DNA of 37,495 nucleotides from an uncultured Clostridia bacterium (GTDB lineage Bacteria > Bacillota > Clostridia > Christensenellales > UBA1242): NCBI GenBank assembly GCA_949949035.1, contig CATLHJ010000009.1, positions 1-37,495 of the forward strand, read 5' to 3'. Below the pieces are notes generated by a model that ran no database searches, was not told the DNA's origin, and saw nothing but the letters and a program-made list of their open reading frames with translations. The translations under genes and the position numbers were made by a program. This document shows, piece after piece, positions 22,096-31,302 of the stretch. Numbering within the stretch: position 1 is the first letter of the stretch; every line of letters begins with the position of its first letter.

Positions 22096-23041
22096 CGTCT
22101 TGTATTTGGTGGTGCCGTGTTATAACGAAGCCGCCGTGTTACCGGAAACCAGTAAAGCGTTGCTGGCCAAAATGCAAGCCTTAATTACCGCGGAACGGAT
22201 TAGTCCCGCCAGTCGAATCCTGTTCGTTGATGACGGCAGCCAAGACGCCACGTGGTCTTTGATTGAACAGTACCATCAGGCCAACGAACTGTGTGTCGGC
22301 GTGAAATTAAGCCGTAACCGTGGCCACCAAAACGCGTTGTTGGCGGGCTTGACCACGGCGTATCAATACGCGGACGTAACCATTTCGTTGGACGCCGATT
22401 TACAAGACGACATTGATGCGATTGACCGCATGTTAGACGCGTACGCGCAGGGGGCCCAAATTGTTTACGGCGTACGCTCAAATCGTAAAAAAGACCATTT
22501 TTTGAAACGCTTTACCGCACAAAGTTTTTACAAGTTAATGGCGAAAATGGGCGTCGAAACTGTTTATAACCACGCGGATTACCGCCTGATGAGCAAGACT
22601 GCGGTGGCGGCGTTGTTAAAGTATGACGAAAGTAATTTGTTTTTGCGGGGCTTGATTCCACAATTAGGTTTTCCGTCCGCGACCGTGGAATACGAACGTA
22701 AACGTCGTACGGCCGGTGAAAGTAAGTATTCGGTAACCAAGATGTTCGGTCTGGCCTTGGACGGTATTACTTCGTTTAGTATTCAGCCGTTACTGTCCGT
22801 CTTTTGGGTAGGTGTATTGTGCGGTGTGCTGGGCTTGGCCGCGTTGGTAACGACCTTGGTGTTACATCTGGTCATTGGTTTGGGCAGTTTGTGGGTGTTG
22901 TTGTCCGCGCTGGCTTGGGCGGTTGGCATCATCTTGACGGCGTTAGGGTTGTTAGGTATTTATCTCGGTAAAGTTTATGGGGAAACCAAACACCGTCCGC
23001 ACTTTATTATTGAAAAAGAATTGGTTAGTCCCGCAAAATAA
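22085..23041 (+). CDS. GtrB/DPM1-like family 2 glycosyltransferase
   Basis: The 318-residue protein is a GT2 enzyme followed by two C-terminal membrane helices, the layout of polyprenyl-phosphate glycosyltransferases (GtrB, ArnC, DPM1). It has LVVPCYNEAAVLPETSKALL, FVDDGSQDATW, GVKLSRNRGHQNALLAGL, SLDADLQDDIDAI (the metal DxD) and KRRTAGESKYS. It should make undecaprenyl-phosphate-sugar in the cytoplasm. That product would be flipped by the GtrA-like protein and used by the two GT-C enzymes upstream. AAGGAG precedes ATG 22085. A TTG six bases earlier is less likely. Confidence 0.92.
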   Translation: MKNNVLYLVVPCYNEAAVLPETSKALLAKMQALITAERISPASRILFVDDGSQDATWSLIEQYHQANELCVGVKLSRNRGHQNALLAGLTTAYQYADVTISLDADLQDDIDAIDRMLDAYAQGAQIVYGVRSNRKKDHFLKRFTAQSFYKLMAKMGVETVYNHADYRLMSKTAVAALLKYDESNLFLRGLIPQLGFPSATVEYERKRRTAGESKYSVTKMFGLALDGITSFSIQPLLSVFWVGVLCGVLGLAALVTTLVLHLVIGLGSLWVLLSALAWAVGIILTALGLLGIYLGKVYGETKHRPHFIIEKELVSPAK

Positions 23042-23044
23042 GGT

Positions 23045-24631
23045 ATGCTACCGACAGTGGCGACCTTTGACAAAAAAAAGTCTCTATTAAACGTCAGTAG
23101 TGCGGTTGTTGCCAAAATTTTGTTACTGGGCATGTCCTTTGGGGTGCGCCGGTGCCTAATCGTTTACGGCAGCGCCGAGTTAGGCGGCTTGGCGGCTTTA
23201 TTCGGCGACATTATCGGTTTATTGGGGATCGTCGAGTGCGGGATTGGCAGCGTTATTTTGTTCCACCTGTACCAACCCCTGGTTGAAGGCGACGACACGC
23301 AAGTAGCCGCGTTATATAACCTGTGTCGTAAGGTCTACCGGATTATTGCCCTGGTGGTGCTGGGGCTAGGCTTGTTGGCCATGCCGTTATTGCCGCTAAT
23401 GGTTAAAGCGGCGGGTGATTATCCGGTTGACGTTAATTTATACGTAAACTTTGGGTTATTTTTGGTGACGTCTTGTATCGGTTATTTGTTCCGCGCTCCC
23501 GCCGTGTTGGTGGACGCCCACAAAAATAATTGCGTCAATACTACCATTCAAGGAATCAGCGTCTTAATTGGTCAAACCTTACAAATCGTGGCGTTGACCA
23601 TTTGGCATTCGTTTACTTTGTATTTGGCGGCAGCCATCGTTAACGCGTTGGTTAACTGGTTACTGTTGACCCTTTTCACGCGTCGCCATTATCGTCCGTT
23701 GATGAACACCAAAGCCCAACTGGATCCCGCTACGGGGCAGGCGGTTAAGCGTAACGTTAAGGCAATGACCCTTTTTCAGGTCAAAGGTATCATCAATGCC
23801 TATCTCGATAACATTATTGTTGCGTTGATGTTAGGCTTGATTACCCGTAATGCTTACGCTAATTATATAATGATTATGGAATCGTTAAGTAAGTTGTTGC
23901 AACTGTGCCTATCACCGTTAACCGCCATTGTTGGTCATTACTGCGTTAAGGCGACGCCCGACGAAAAACATAAGTATTTCCAATTCATGTATTTGTTTAA
24001 TTTCGCACTCTACATGATTTTTATGTTGGGCTTTTACGCGGTGATTGACCCGTTAATTGACGGGTGGCTCGGGGCGCCCGGTGTGGCAACGGACGATTTA
24101 CATTTGTCGCACTTGGTGGTTTGGCTGTTAACCGTCAATAACCTAGTCGCCTACATGATTTATCCGGTCAGGATGTTTTGGGAAGTAACCGGCACTTTTG
24201 CTTACAACCGTTGGCAACCGGTGGTACAAATAATCTTGTTACTGGTTTTTTCACCCCTGTTAACGTGGTGGTTGGGAATCGTGGGTTTCCTACTGAATAG
24301 TATGTTGGTCAATCTTACATTGGTGCATCTCGTAAAGCCTTATTATACATACCGCCACGTGTTTAAGCGTCAACCAACCAAGTACTATTGGGCCAATTAC
24401 GGTTTAATTTTATTATTCACGGCAACGCTGGGCGGGCTACACGCGTTATTGGTTTATGTGGTGCCGGTGTTGGCTAACCCGTGGTTACAGTTTTTAGTTA
24501 ACGGTTGTGTGGCGGTAGCGCTTGGTGGGGGCGTGTTGTTGCTGTTGTTAGCGGTTAGCCCGACCGTTCGCCAGAACGTGGCGCGGGGTCTGCGCGCGTT
24601 ACGTTCCCGCCGCAAGGTGGTAAAACCATGA
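23045..24631 (+). CDS. Polysaccharide flippase (Wzx/MVF-like)
   Basis: The 528-residue, strongly hydrophobic protein has about 12-14 helices and the pattern of the polysaccharide transporter (PST/Wzx) group: an N-terminal helix (VSSAVVAKILLLGMSFGVRR), GLLGIVECGIGSVILFHLY, and a central KAMTLFQVKGIINAYLDNII repeat start. It would flip undecaprenyl-PP-linked oligosaccharides to the outer face. It begins three bases after the GT2 stop and overlaps the next glycosyltransferase by four bases (ATGA). Confidence 0.85.
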   Translation: MLPTVATFDKKKSLLNVSSAVVAKILLLGMSFGVRRCLIVYGSAELGGLAALFGDIIGLLGIVECGIGSVILFHLYQPLVEGDDTQVAALYNLCRKVYRIIALVVLGLGLLAMPLLPLMVKAAGDYPVDVNLYVNFGLFLVTSCIGYLFRAPAVLVDAHKNNCVNTTIQGISVLIGQTLQIVALTIWHSFTLYLAAAIVNALVNWLLLTLFTRRHYRPLMNTKAQLDPATGQAVKRNVKAMTLFQVKGIINAYLDNIIVALMLGLITRNAYANYIMIMESLSKLLQLCLSPLTAIVGHYCVKATPDEKHKYFQFMYLFNFALYMIFMLGFYAVIDPLIDGWLGAPGVATDDLHLSHLVVWLLTVNNLVAYMIYPVRMFWEVTGTFAYNRWQPVVQIILLLVFSPLLTWWLGIVGFLLNSMLVNLTLVHLVKPYYTYRHVFKRQPTKYYWANYGLILLFTATLGGLHALLVYVVPVLANPWLQFLVNGCVAVALGGGVLLLLLAVSPTVRQNVARGLRALRSRRKVVKP

Positions 24632-25620
24632 GTGACCAACCATTGGTGGCGGTGATTATTCCGGTCGGGAACGGCGTCGCGGCGTATTTGCCGCGGTGTT
24701 TAGACAGTGTGTTGGCGCAAACGTACCGTAATTTGCAAGTTATTGTAGTCGATGACGGTACCACCGACGGCAGTGCGAAAATTGCTGACGGCTACGCTCA
24801 ACGTGACCCGCGGGTTAAGGTCTACCGGCAGGCTGCGGCGGGCGTGGCGGCCGCCCGCAATTACGGTTTGCAACAGGTGACCGCGCCGTATTTAACTTTT
24901 GTTGACGCCGATGATTACGTGACGCCGGATTACGTGATCACCTTGTACCAAGCCTTACGCAATGCAGATACTCCGTTGGCGATCGGCGGAATTGTTAAGA
25001 TTAAACTGAACGGCCGGCCGGTTTTATGTGCTACTAATGAGCAACGGGTAGTGGACACCAAAACAGTTTTGACCGCCCTGTTGCACGATGAATATTTGGC
25101 GGTGTATGCCAAGTTATACCGTACTGAACTTTGGCAGGGGGTGACCTTCCCCGTGGGACGCGTTTACGAAGACGTGGCGGTCATGTACCAAGTGGTAGCG
25201 CGTTGTGCCCACATTGCGTTGCACACGGTGCCGTTATATTACTACTGCCGTCGCGGGGATTCGCTGACCGCGCGACCGTTTACCCCCGCTTATTTAGACC
25301 TAATTACCGCGGTTACCGCCATGTGCGATTTTGTCACCGTCCGTTATCCTGATTTACAAGTCTTGGCGGACAGTCGGGTGATGTGGGCGTACTTAATTGT
25401 GCTGTGGCAGTTGGCGTTGGTTAAACATCCCGACCCCGTTATTAAACAACGTTTGTGGCAATACCTTAAAACTCACCGCCGTGCCGTGTTAAAAAGTAAA
25501 CAATTACCGCGACGACTGCAAGCCACCTTGCGTTTGACTTACGGTGGGTTTAATACCTTGCGTGTTGTGCGCAAACTATATTATATTGTCAGTGGTGAAA
25601 GTAAAGGCGTTCGTCACTAA
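24628..25620 (+). CDS. Family 2 glycosyltransferase
   Basis: The 330-residue protein has a GT-A fold: VAVIIPVGNGVAAYLPRCLD, SVLAQTYRNLQVIVVDDGTT, AGVAAARNYGLQ, and the metal-binding DADD (TFVDADDYVTPDY). Later KLYRTELW and EDVAVMYQVVARC match the WcaA/EpsJ-type group. The usual PVYN motif reads PVGN. It is cytoplasmic and probably adds a sugar to the growing lipid-linked repeat unit. It overlaps the flippase stop (ATGA), and the polymerase-like gene starts inside its end. Confidence 0.92.
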   Translation: MSDQPLVAVIIPVGNGVAAYLPRCLDSVLAQTYRNLQVIVVDDGTTDGSAKIADGYAQRDPRVKVYRQAAAGVAAARNYGLQQVTAPYLTFVDADDYVTPDYVITLYQALRNADTPLAIGGIVKIKLNGRPVLCATNEQRVVDTKTVLTALLHDEYLAVYAKLYRTELWQGVTFPVGRVYEDVAVMYQVVARCAHIALHTVPLYYYCRRGDSLTARPFTPAYLDLITAVTAMCDFVTVRYPDLQVLADSRVMWAYLIVLWQLALVKHPDPVIKQRLWQYLKTHRRAVLKSKQLPRRLQATLRLTYGGFNTLRVVRKLYYIVSGESKGVRH

Positions 25621-26980
25621 ATACGCGTACTGGTTGTTCTTGGCGGGGTTAAGTGCGTTATTTTGTGGTGCGTGTTTTACCAATGCTTTGGATTGGACGA
25701 TTTTAATTTACGTGGCAGCGTGCAGTGTGTTTTTTACCCCCGAACAAATCGTGGCGACTACAATTTTAATTCGCTGTTTTGACGGGTTAACTTTTGGTTA
25801 CAGTCGGCTGGTAATTTACTTGTTCTTTATGTTGGTGACGCAATACGCGATAGCGGTGGCCCAACGTCGACAAACGGTCAGCACCCGCGTTTTGTTGGTG
25901 TTGTTCGTGTTCAGTATGACGTTTTTATTGCGGATGTTAATGGATAAATCCCCGTTTGGGCTCATTTGCTTGTACCGCATTACTGATTTCGGGACGATTT
26001 TTTTGGTTTACGAACTGCGTAAGCAGTTGGACTGGTGGCGGATTTTACGCGTACTGGCTATTGGCTTAATTATTTCGGGGGTTTTGGGGTTATTGGTCAA
26101 TGTTTCGCCGTTCCTGCAAACTTTGTTTGACCCGTTGCCGGCGGAACACGGTTGGAATGATTACAACCACGACTACTATCGTTTCCAAGGGCTAACCGTG
26201 TGGTCGACCCAGTACGCCGGTATCGCGACGGTCGTGGTGTGCGGACTACTGCTAGCCAAATACCAAAAGCGGATCAATAACTACTGGTTTTACGGCTTGT
26301 TCGTGCCGGTTTACGTGTTCGGTTACCAAACCTTGACGCGCACCTTTTTACTGTGCGTGGTTGTGGCCTTAATGCTGTTCGCGTTGTTTTGTTTCGTGCG
26401 GGATCGTCGCCAAGCGTGGCGGACGTTACTGCCTTTGGCGGGCGTGTTGGTGGCGGTGTCGGTCATTTTCTTTACGGCCACTATGGGCAATTTTGAGCGT
26501 ATTTTCCACGATAATGCGATGGCGGGTGGCAGTGAATGGGACTTTACCGAAGTTATCCCGCCCGAAGCGTGGGAAGAGATGAAACATGGCGATGGTACTT
26601 ATTACGAGTACTTGGGGCGCAAGGAATTTTGGGCGTTTTACGCGTCAGATTTCTGCCATTCGCCGGTTACCATCCTGCTGGGGCGAGGCATTACGCACGT
26701 GTTTTATGCGGGGCATACCGCCCATAATTGGTATCTGTTCTTCGCGTGGAAATACGGTTTGGCCGGGATCGCTTTGTTCGGTACCATGTTGGCCTTAATG
26801 GTTAATTGGCGGGGCTGGCGCACTAAACAGTTTTGGACGCGTTGGTGGGCGGGTTTAATTATGGTCATCCCGTGGCTGGTGCAGGCCGTCTTTGACGATA
26901 ATGGTTTTTGGGCCCAGATGAGCATTATGTTGGTGATTTTGTGGTGTGCCACACAACCGAGGTTAACGTGGCACCAGTGA
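25595..26980 (+). CDS. O-antigen/EPS polymerase-like membrane protein (Wzy type)
   Basis: The ~461-residue protein has about ten to twelve helices with one large outer loop (about residues 270-370 carrying HDNAMAGGSEWDFTEVIPPE). After it comes TILLGRGITHVFYAGHTAHNWYLFFAWKYGLAGIALF, the motif area of Wzy/WaaL-type enzymes. It would polymerise glycan repeats on the outer face. The start is uncertain. I chose GTG 25595, seven bases after TATATT; GTG 25592 or upstream codons in the same frame are possible. The start lies inside the previous gene. Confidence 0.75.
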   Translation: MKVKAFVTKYAYWLFLAGLSALFCGACFTNALDWTILIYVAACSVFFTPEQIVATTILIRCFDGLTFGYSRLVIYLFFMLVTQYAIAVAQRRQTVSTRVLLVLFVFSMTFLLRMLMDKSPFGLICLYRITDFGTIFLVYELRKQLDWWRILRVLAIGLIISGVLGLLVNVSPFLQTLFDPLPAEHGWNDYNHDYYRFQGLTVWSTQYAGIATVVVCGLLLAKYQKRINNYWFYGLFVPVYVFGYQTLTRTFLLCVVVALMLFALFCFVRDRRQAWRTLLPLAGVLVAVSVIFFTATMGNFERIFHDNAMAGGSEWDFTEVIPPEAWEEMKHGDGTYYEYLGRKEFWAFYASDFCHSPVTILLGRGITHVFYAGHTAHNWYLFFAWKYGLAGIALFGTMLALMVNWRGWRTKQFWTRWWAGLIMVIPWLVQAVFDDNGFWAQMSIMLVILWCATQPRLTWHQ

Positions 26981-27762
26981 AACTACCGACAGTGCAAATC
27001 GTGGTGATGACTCACCGCCCGTACGCGATGCCGGCTGATCCGTTGTATTTGCCGTTGCAAATTGGGGCGGCGGGGCAACCGGATTTGGGCTTTTGGCGTG
27101 ACGATACCGGTAACAACCTTTCGTCGCTGAATCCGTATTACAGCGAACTGACGGGGTTGTATTGGGCATGGCAAAATTTGTCCGCCGATTACGTGGGGTT
27201 GGTACATTACCGTCGTTATTTCGCCGGCCGGGCAAATTTTGTTGCTAACGGTAAACGGCATAAAATTTTGTCGCGCGACGAGGTTACTGCGTTATTAAAG
27301 ACGGCAGACGTGATTTTGCCACGCCAACGTTATTACGGCGAAAGTCTGCACCGTCATTACGCGCATACGACCTATAGCGAACCATTAAACCTGACGGGTG
27401 AAATTATTCGCACCCGTTATCCCGCCTACGCTAGGGAATTTGAACAACTAAAACACCGCCAACGCGCCCACATGCTGAACCTGTTGGTGATGAAAAAGGA
27501 CTTGCTGGACCAATATTGCACTTGGTTGTTTGCTATTTTGGGCGAATTACAAAAGCGGTTAGACGTTACCCAATATAACCCGTTTCACGCACGCTTGTTC
27601 GGGCGGATTGGCGAGTTATTATTGGACGTGTGGTTACGCACTAACCGAATTAAGTATCGGGAAGTCAAAATTGTTAATTTAGAGCCCGTTAATTACCTGC
27701 GTAAACTGGGGTATTACCTGCGGTCACGCTTGACGGGGCGTAAATACCAAGCCAGTTGCTAG
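26977..27762 (+). CDS. DUF4422-family glycosyltransferase
   Basis: The ~261-residue product matches the DUF4422 capsule-type glycosyltransferases: QIVVMTHRPYAMP, NPYYSELTGLYWAWQNL, the signature DYVGLVHYRRYF, ADVILPRQRYYGESLHRHY and a C-terminal part with HMLNLLVMKKDLLDQYCTWLF. It should act in the cytoplasm on the lipid-linked chain. The open frame begins at 26908. I chose GTG 26977, which forms a GTGA overlap with the previous stop; GTG 26968 is the alternative. Confidence 0.87.
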   Translation: MKLPTVQIVVMTHRPYAMPADPLYLPLQIGAAGQPDLGFWRDDTGNNLSSLNPYYSELTGLYWAWQNLSADYVGLVHYRRYFAGRANFVANGKRHKILSRDEVTALLKTADVILPRQRYYGESLHRHYAHTTYSEPLNLTGEIIRTRYPAYAREFEQLKHRQRAHMLNLLVMKKDLLDQYCTWLFAILGELQKRLDVTQYNPFHARLFGRIGELLLDVWLRTNRIKYREVKIVNLEPVNYLRKLGYYLRSRLTGRKYQASC

Positions 27763-27817
27763 CCGACAGGAAAATTATTTTGTTTCGCGAATAGTGTGTG
27801 TTAACATATAGATAATC

Positions 27818-28582
27818 ATGGCCAAACACCGTCGCACCTTTTATGAATGTTGCCTAAAACGCCCGTTAGACATTTTTTTGTCATTACTGACGTTAATTAT
27901 CCTGTCGCCCTTGTTGTTGATTATTGCCCTGTTAGCAAAAGTTTTAATTCGCGGCAAAGTTATTTTTGCCCAGTGTCGCCCCGGACGCAATGGTAAAGTG
28001 TTTAAACTGTATAAATTTAAGAGCATGACTGACCGTACCGACACCAATGGTAATTTACTACCTGATGCGGAACGCATTACCAAGTTTGGCCGCTTTTTGC
28101 GCAAGACCAGTTTGGACGAATTACCGCAACTGTGGAATATCCTGCGTGGCGACATGAGTATTGTGGGCCCGCGGCCGCGCCTGGTTTCGGACGTAATTTT
28201 TTATGACGCACCGACTTTGGCGGCTTACCGCGTACGTCCGGGGTTAACCAGTTTGGGCAACGTGTCGGGGGGGCGCAGTTCCGCCAGTTGGGAAGAAATT
28301 TTTGCCAAGGACCAACAATACGTGGCGCGCATTACTTTTTGGGGTGACGTGAAAATTATTTTGCAGACGGTGGTGGTACTGTTTAAGTCGGACGCGGCGT
28401 CGGGTGGGGCCAGTGATTCCAAACGCGAATATTTTTATGGTAATTATTTGTTAAAATATGGTAAAATAAATCAAGAGCAATATGCTTTGGGTCACGCGCG
28501 GGCTAAGGAGATCATTGCCACCAAGGGGCAGGTAACCTATCAACCGGACTTGCAACCCACGACCGCAGGAGAAGATTTATGA
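27818..28582 (+). CDS. Phosphoglycosyl transferase (WcaJ/PglC-like sugar transferase)
   Basis: This 254-residue enzyme should start the glycan chain by transferring a sugar-phosphate to undecaprenyl phosphate. It has the monotopic PGT layout: a re-entrant helix with the Ser-Pro bend (residues 30-31), FAQCRPGRNGKVFKLYKFKS, then KTSLDELPQLWNILRGDMSI and VGPRPRLVSD, with the catalytic Asp100-Glu101. A C-terminal extension of about 60 residues (SDSKREYFYGNYLLKYGKIN) is longer than in minimal PglC. A 55-base gap with a weak TAACAT -10 precedes it, so it may start a new transcript. Its stop overlaps uppS. Confidence 0.93.
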   Translation: MAKHRRTFYECCLKRPLDIFLSLLTLIILSPLLLIIALLAKVLIRGKVIFAQCRPGRNGKVFKLYKFKSMTDRTDTNGNLLPDAERITKFGRFLRKTSLDELPQLWNILRGDMSIVGPRPRLVSDVIFYDAPTLAAYRVRPGLTSLGNVSGGRSSASWEEIFAKDQQYVARITFWGDVKIILQTVVVLFKSDAASGGASDSKREYFYGNYLLKYGKINQEQYALGHARAKEIIATKGQVTYQPDLQPTTAGEDL

Positions 28583-29316
28583 GTGATGCTTTACAGAAAC
28601 TACCTCGTCACGTAGGCTTTATTATTGACGGTAACGGTCGTTGGGCAAAGGAGCGTGGGTTGCCGCGCACCAAGGGACACGAAGCCGGTATTAAAAATTT
28701 GGATGTCGTGTTGCACGAATGTTTTTACACCTACCAAATTCCGCTGGTCAGTTTGTATTGTTTTTCCACCGAGAACTGGCATCGACCCAAACAGGAAGTT
28801 GACTTTTTGATTAAGTATTTTACCAACTACTTAAAAACTAACGACTTTGTGAAAAAGTTTCCGGGAGTTAAATTGAACATTATGGGGGATTACACCAAGT
28901 TTCCCCCGAAATTGGTGAAAAACGCCGACCAAGTTATTGCTGCCACGAAAAACGAAACCAAGTTTGTTTTAAATTTAGGTATCAATTACAGTGGCCAAGA
29001 CGAATTGGTGCGGGCGTATAACCGGATGTTGCAGGATGGCGTGACTGCGGTTGACCGCGCTACGGTAGAAAAATACCTGTATACGCACGACCAACCACCG
29101 TTGGATTACGTGGTGCGCACCAGTGGTGAACAACGGTTAAGTAACTTTATGCTGTGGCAAGTGTCGTACGCGGAATTACATTTCCCGAAAACCAATTGGC
29201 CCGCGTTTGGTAAAACCGAATTACACGCGGCGTTGTTAGAATACCAACGGCGTGACCGTCGTTTTGGTAGCATTAAAGAGGAAACCAAAGCAGAAGATGA
29301 ACCAAAGCAAAAATAG
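28579..29316 (+). CDS. uppS: Isoprenyl transferase (undecaprenyl diphosphate synthase)
   Basis: UppS makes the C55 carrier by adding isopentenyl units to farnesyl diphosphate. The 245-residue protein has its conserved segments: GFIIDGNGRWAKERGLPRTK with the catalytic Asp17, SLYCFSTENWHRP, LNLGINYSGQDELV, and VVRTSGEQRLSNFMLWQVSY followed by AELHF. It starts by an ATGA overlap with the phosphoglycosyl transferase that would use its product after dephosphorylation. This position inside a glycan locus, rather than next to cdsA, is noteworthy. Confidence 0.95.
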   Translation: MSDALQKLPRHVGFIIDGNGRWAKERGLPRTKGHEAGIKNLDVVLHECFYTYQIPLVSLYCFSTENWHRPKQEVDFLIKYFTNYLKTNDFVKKFPGVKLNIMGDYTKFPPKLVKNADQVIAATKNETKFVLNLGINYSGQDELVRAYNRMLQDGVTAVDRATVEKYLYTHDQPPLDYVVRTSGEQRLSNFMLWQVSYAELHFPKTNWPAFGKTELHAALLEYQRRDRRFGSIKEETKAEDEPKQK

Positions 29317-30589
29317 TGCGGTGTGGGTTTTTTATCGACGTTGGCGGTTGGTGTTGAATTGCGCACTGCTGACGGTGCTGTTCTTCGCTGACTGCTGGTG
29401 GGGGGGCATGGTGTATATCGTGTACCCATTATTGCTGGCTATGGTCTGTTTCGATGACTTCGCCAACGCGACGTCGTACTTGGTCTACGTTATACCGTTT
29501 GTCGCGCTGAACGGTTGGTGGGGCGGAATTTTTTATTTGCTGTGTTTTTTGGCCGTAGTGTTTAGGTTTTACCTAACGTTATGGGGGGTGGAACGACAAC
29601 GTCCACAACCGCTGCTGTTAATTTTTATTGGGTTGTTTGTAGTTTATTGCCTGTTGCCGATTGGCCCGTATAATGGCGACTTGTGGCGCAAAATCGCTCT
29701 GTTCTTGGTGGTGTTCGTCATGGTAAGTATCATCGCGGGTAAGCCAGAAGTTTTGCGTTTGTCGGTCAACGTGCGTACGTTAGCCGTCGCTATTATCGTG
29801 GCCAGTTTGCTGGGCTGCTTGCGACCCGTGATTCCGCACTTAAAGGCAATTATTCCGTCCTACATCGGTAACGGTTGGCCTCGTTTTACCGCGTTGTTCT
29901 GGCAACCAAACGCGCTAGGTATGCTGTGTTCGGTAATGGTTTCGCTGTTTGCTTATTTGCTTATCAGTCGTCGTGCCCAGTGGTACGACTACCTGTTAAT
30001 GTTCAGCATCACGGCGATTGGCTTTGCCGCTTTGTCCAAAACTTGTTTAGTGATCATGGTCTTGGTTTATTTAATTATTTTGGGTTACCTGTTGCACCGT
30101 AATTGGGCGCCCACCGTGGTGGTTAGTTTGGTAGTCTTGACGGTAGTAATCGGTTTTTGTTGTCTTAAACCAACCTTAGTTAGTGACTACTTGGGACGCT
30201 TTACCGAAAATTTGGCAGGGGGGGAAGACTTTACTGCGTTCATGAACAACTTAACCACTTTGCGTTACGCACTGTGGGTAAATTACAGCACTTATCTGTG
30301 GCAACACCCGTTAGCATTGCTTTTTGGTCGTGGTTTAGGTGCAGCGCCTTTATTCACTCCCACCAATGGGCGCTACTTATCCCCACACAATTTCTTGTTG
30401 GCCATGGTTTACCAACTGGGGCTGGTCGGTACGGCGTTATTCGTAGCCGTGTTGGTGCTGATGTTTAGGCAACTGAAAAAACGTCGTACCACCGCTATCC
30501 ACCGTGCCATTTGGGTACCCATCTTGATTTTATTGTTGCTCTTATCCGTGGAAGATACTATACTGTACATTACCGAAATAAAGATATAA
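29297..30589 (+). CDS. O-antigen ligase/polymerase-like membrane protein
   Basis: The 430-residue, strongly hydrophobic protein has about ten helices. Its Wzy_C-type region runs from PRFTALFWQPNALGMLCSVM to a large outer loop with LALLFGRGLGAAPLFTPTNG and RYLSPHNFLLAMVYQLGLVG. The H in SPHNF and Arg residues fit the ligase group. As the locus has another polymerase-like protein, this one could attach the finished glycan to its final acceptor. Which is ligase and which is polymerase cannot be decided here. The frame opens at 29252, but ATG 29297 starts just before the first helix and overlaps uppS by 20 bases. Confidence 0.8.
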   Translation: MNQSKNSAVWVFYRRWRLVLNCALLTVLFFADCWWGGMVYIVYPLLLAMVCFDDFANATSYLVYVIPFVALNGWWGGIFYLLCFLAVVFRFYLTLWGVERQRPQPLLLIFIGLFVVYCLLPIGPYNGDLWRKIALFLVVFVMVSIIAGKPEVLRLSVNVRTLAVAIIVASLLGCLRPVIPHLKAIIPSYIGNGWPRFTALFWQPNALGMLCSVMVSLFAYLLISRRAQWYDYLLMFSITAIGFAALSKTCLVIMVLVYLIILGYLLHRNWAPTVVVSLVVLTVVIGFCCLKPTLVSDYLGRFTENLAGGEDFTAFMNNLTTLRYALWVNYSTYLWQHPLALLFGRGLGAAPLFTPTNGRYLSPHNFLLAMVYQLGLVGTALFVAVLVLMFRQLKKRRTTAIHRAIWVPILILLLLLSVEDTILYITEIKI

Positions 30590-30601
30590 TGGGGGAACTT
30601 G

Positions 30602-31294
30602 ATGACCGCAGCCATTACCAATTTTTTTCACACTGTCTTTGGTGACAATGTTTGGTTAGCGACCATTTTAATTGCGATAATTCCCTTGATTGAATTAAAA
30701 GGGGCCATTCCGTTCGCGATGAGTGTGGCTTTCTGGGGCGAACGTGCCTTAAACGCGTGGTCGGCTTTGGCGTTTGCCTATCTCGGCAGTATCATCATCG
30801 TGCCGCTTTTGGCGTTGATTTTCCGGCCGATTTATCATTGGTTAAAGACCAAAAAGTTCTTTAACCGAATTATGGACTTTTTGGTGGGGGGCGTGGCCAC
30901 CAAGTCCGACCAAATGGCGGCCGACCCGACGGTGCAAGCCAAGTCGACAACGCGTCGGCTATGGCTAAAAATTATGGCGGTGGCGGTGTTCGTGGCTTTC
31001 CCTGTGCCGTTGACGGGGGTGTGGACCGGTACCTGCTTTGCGGTGTTATTGGGTCTGAACTTTTGGCAAACGTGCGTCACGGTTATGGTGGGAAATGCCG
31101 TTTGTGGTTTAATCGTCGCGGGGGTATGCAGTGTCTTTCCACAGGCCACCAACATTTTGTTGTACGTGTTCTTGGCGTTGGTGTTGGTGGCGGTGTTAGT
31201 TAAAGTGATTATGCACATCATAAAGCAAAAACGCACGGCGACCGTTGCCCCGACCGGCACGGTAACGGGCGGTGAGCCGACGGTGAAGGAGTAA
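30602..31294 (+). CDS. Small multidrug-export family (PF06695-like) membrane protein
   Basis: The 230-residue protein fits the family named putative small multidrug exporter: ATILIAIIPLIELKGAIPFA with the typical Glu in PLIELKGAIP, several helices, then VAFPVPLTGVWTGTCFAVLL. The transport role is not firmly established for this family, whose members resemble membrane-embedded lipid-linked enzymes or transporters. A GGGGGA stretch before ATG 30602 could act as ribosome-binding site. It sits between the ligase-like gene and a PAP2 phosphatase, so a role in lipid-carrier traffic is possible but unproven. Confidence 0.8.
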   Translation: MTAAITNFFHTVFGDNVWLATILIAIIPLIELKGAIPFAMSVAFWGERALNAWSALAFAYLGSIIIVPLLALIFRPIYHWLKTKKFFNRIMDFLVGGVATKSDQMAADPTVQAKSTTRRLWLKIMAVAVFVAFPVPLTGVWTGTCFAVLLGLNFWQTCVTVMVGNAVCGLIVAGVCSVFPQATNILLYVFLALVLVAVLVKVIMHIIKQKRTATVAPTGTVTGGEPTVKE

Positions 31295-31302
31295 GTAAAA
31301 CC

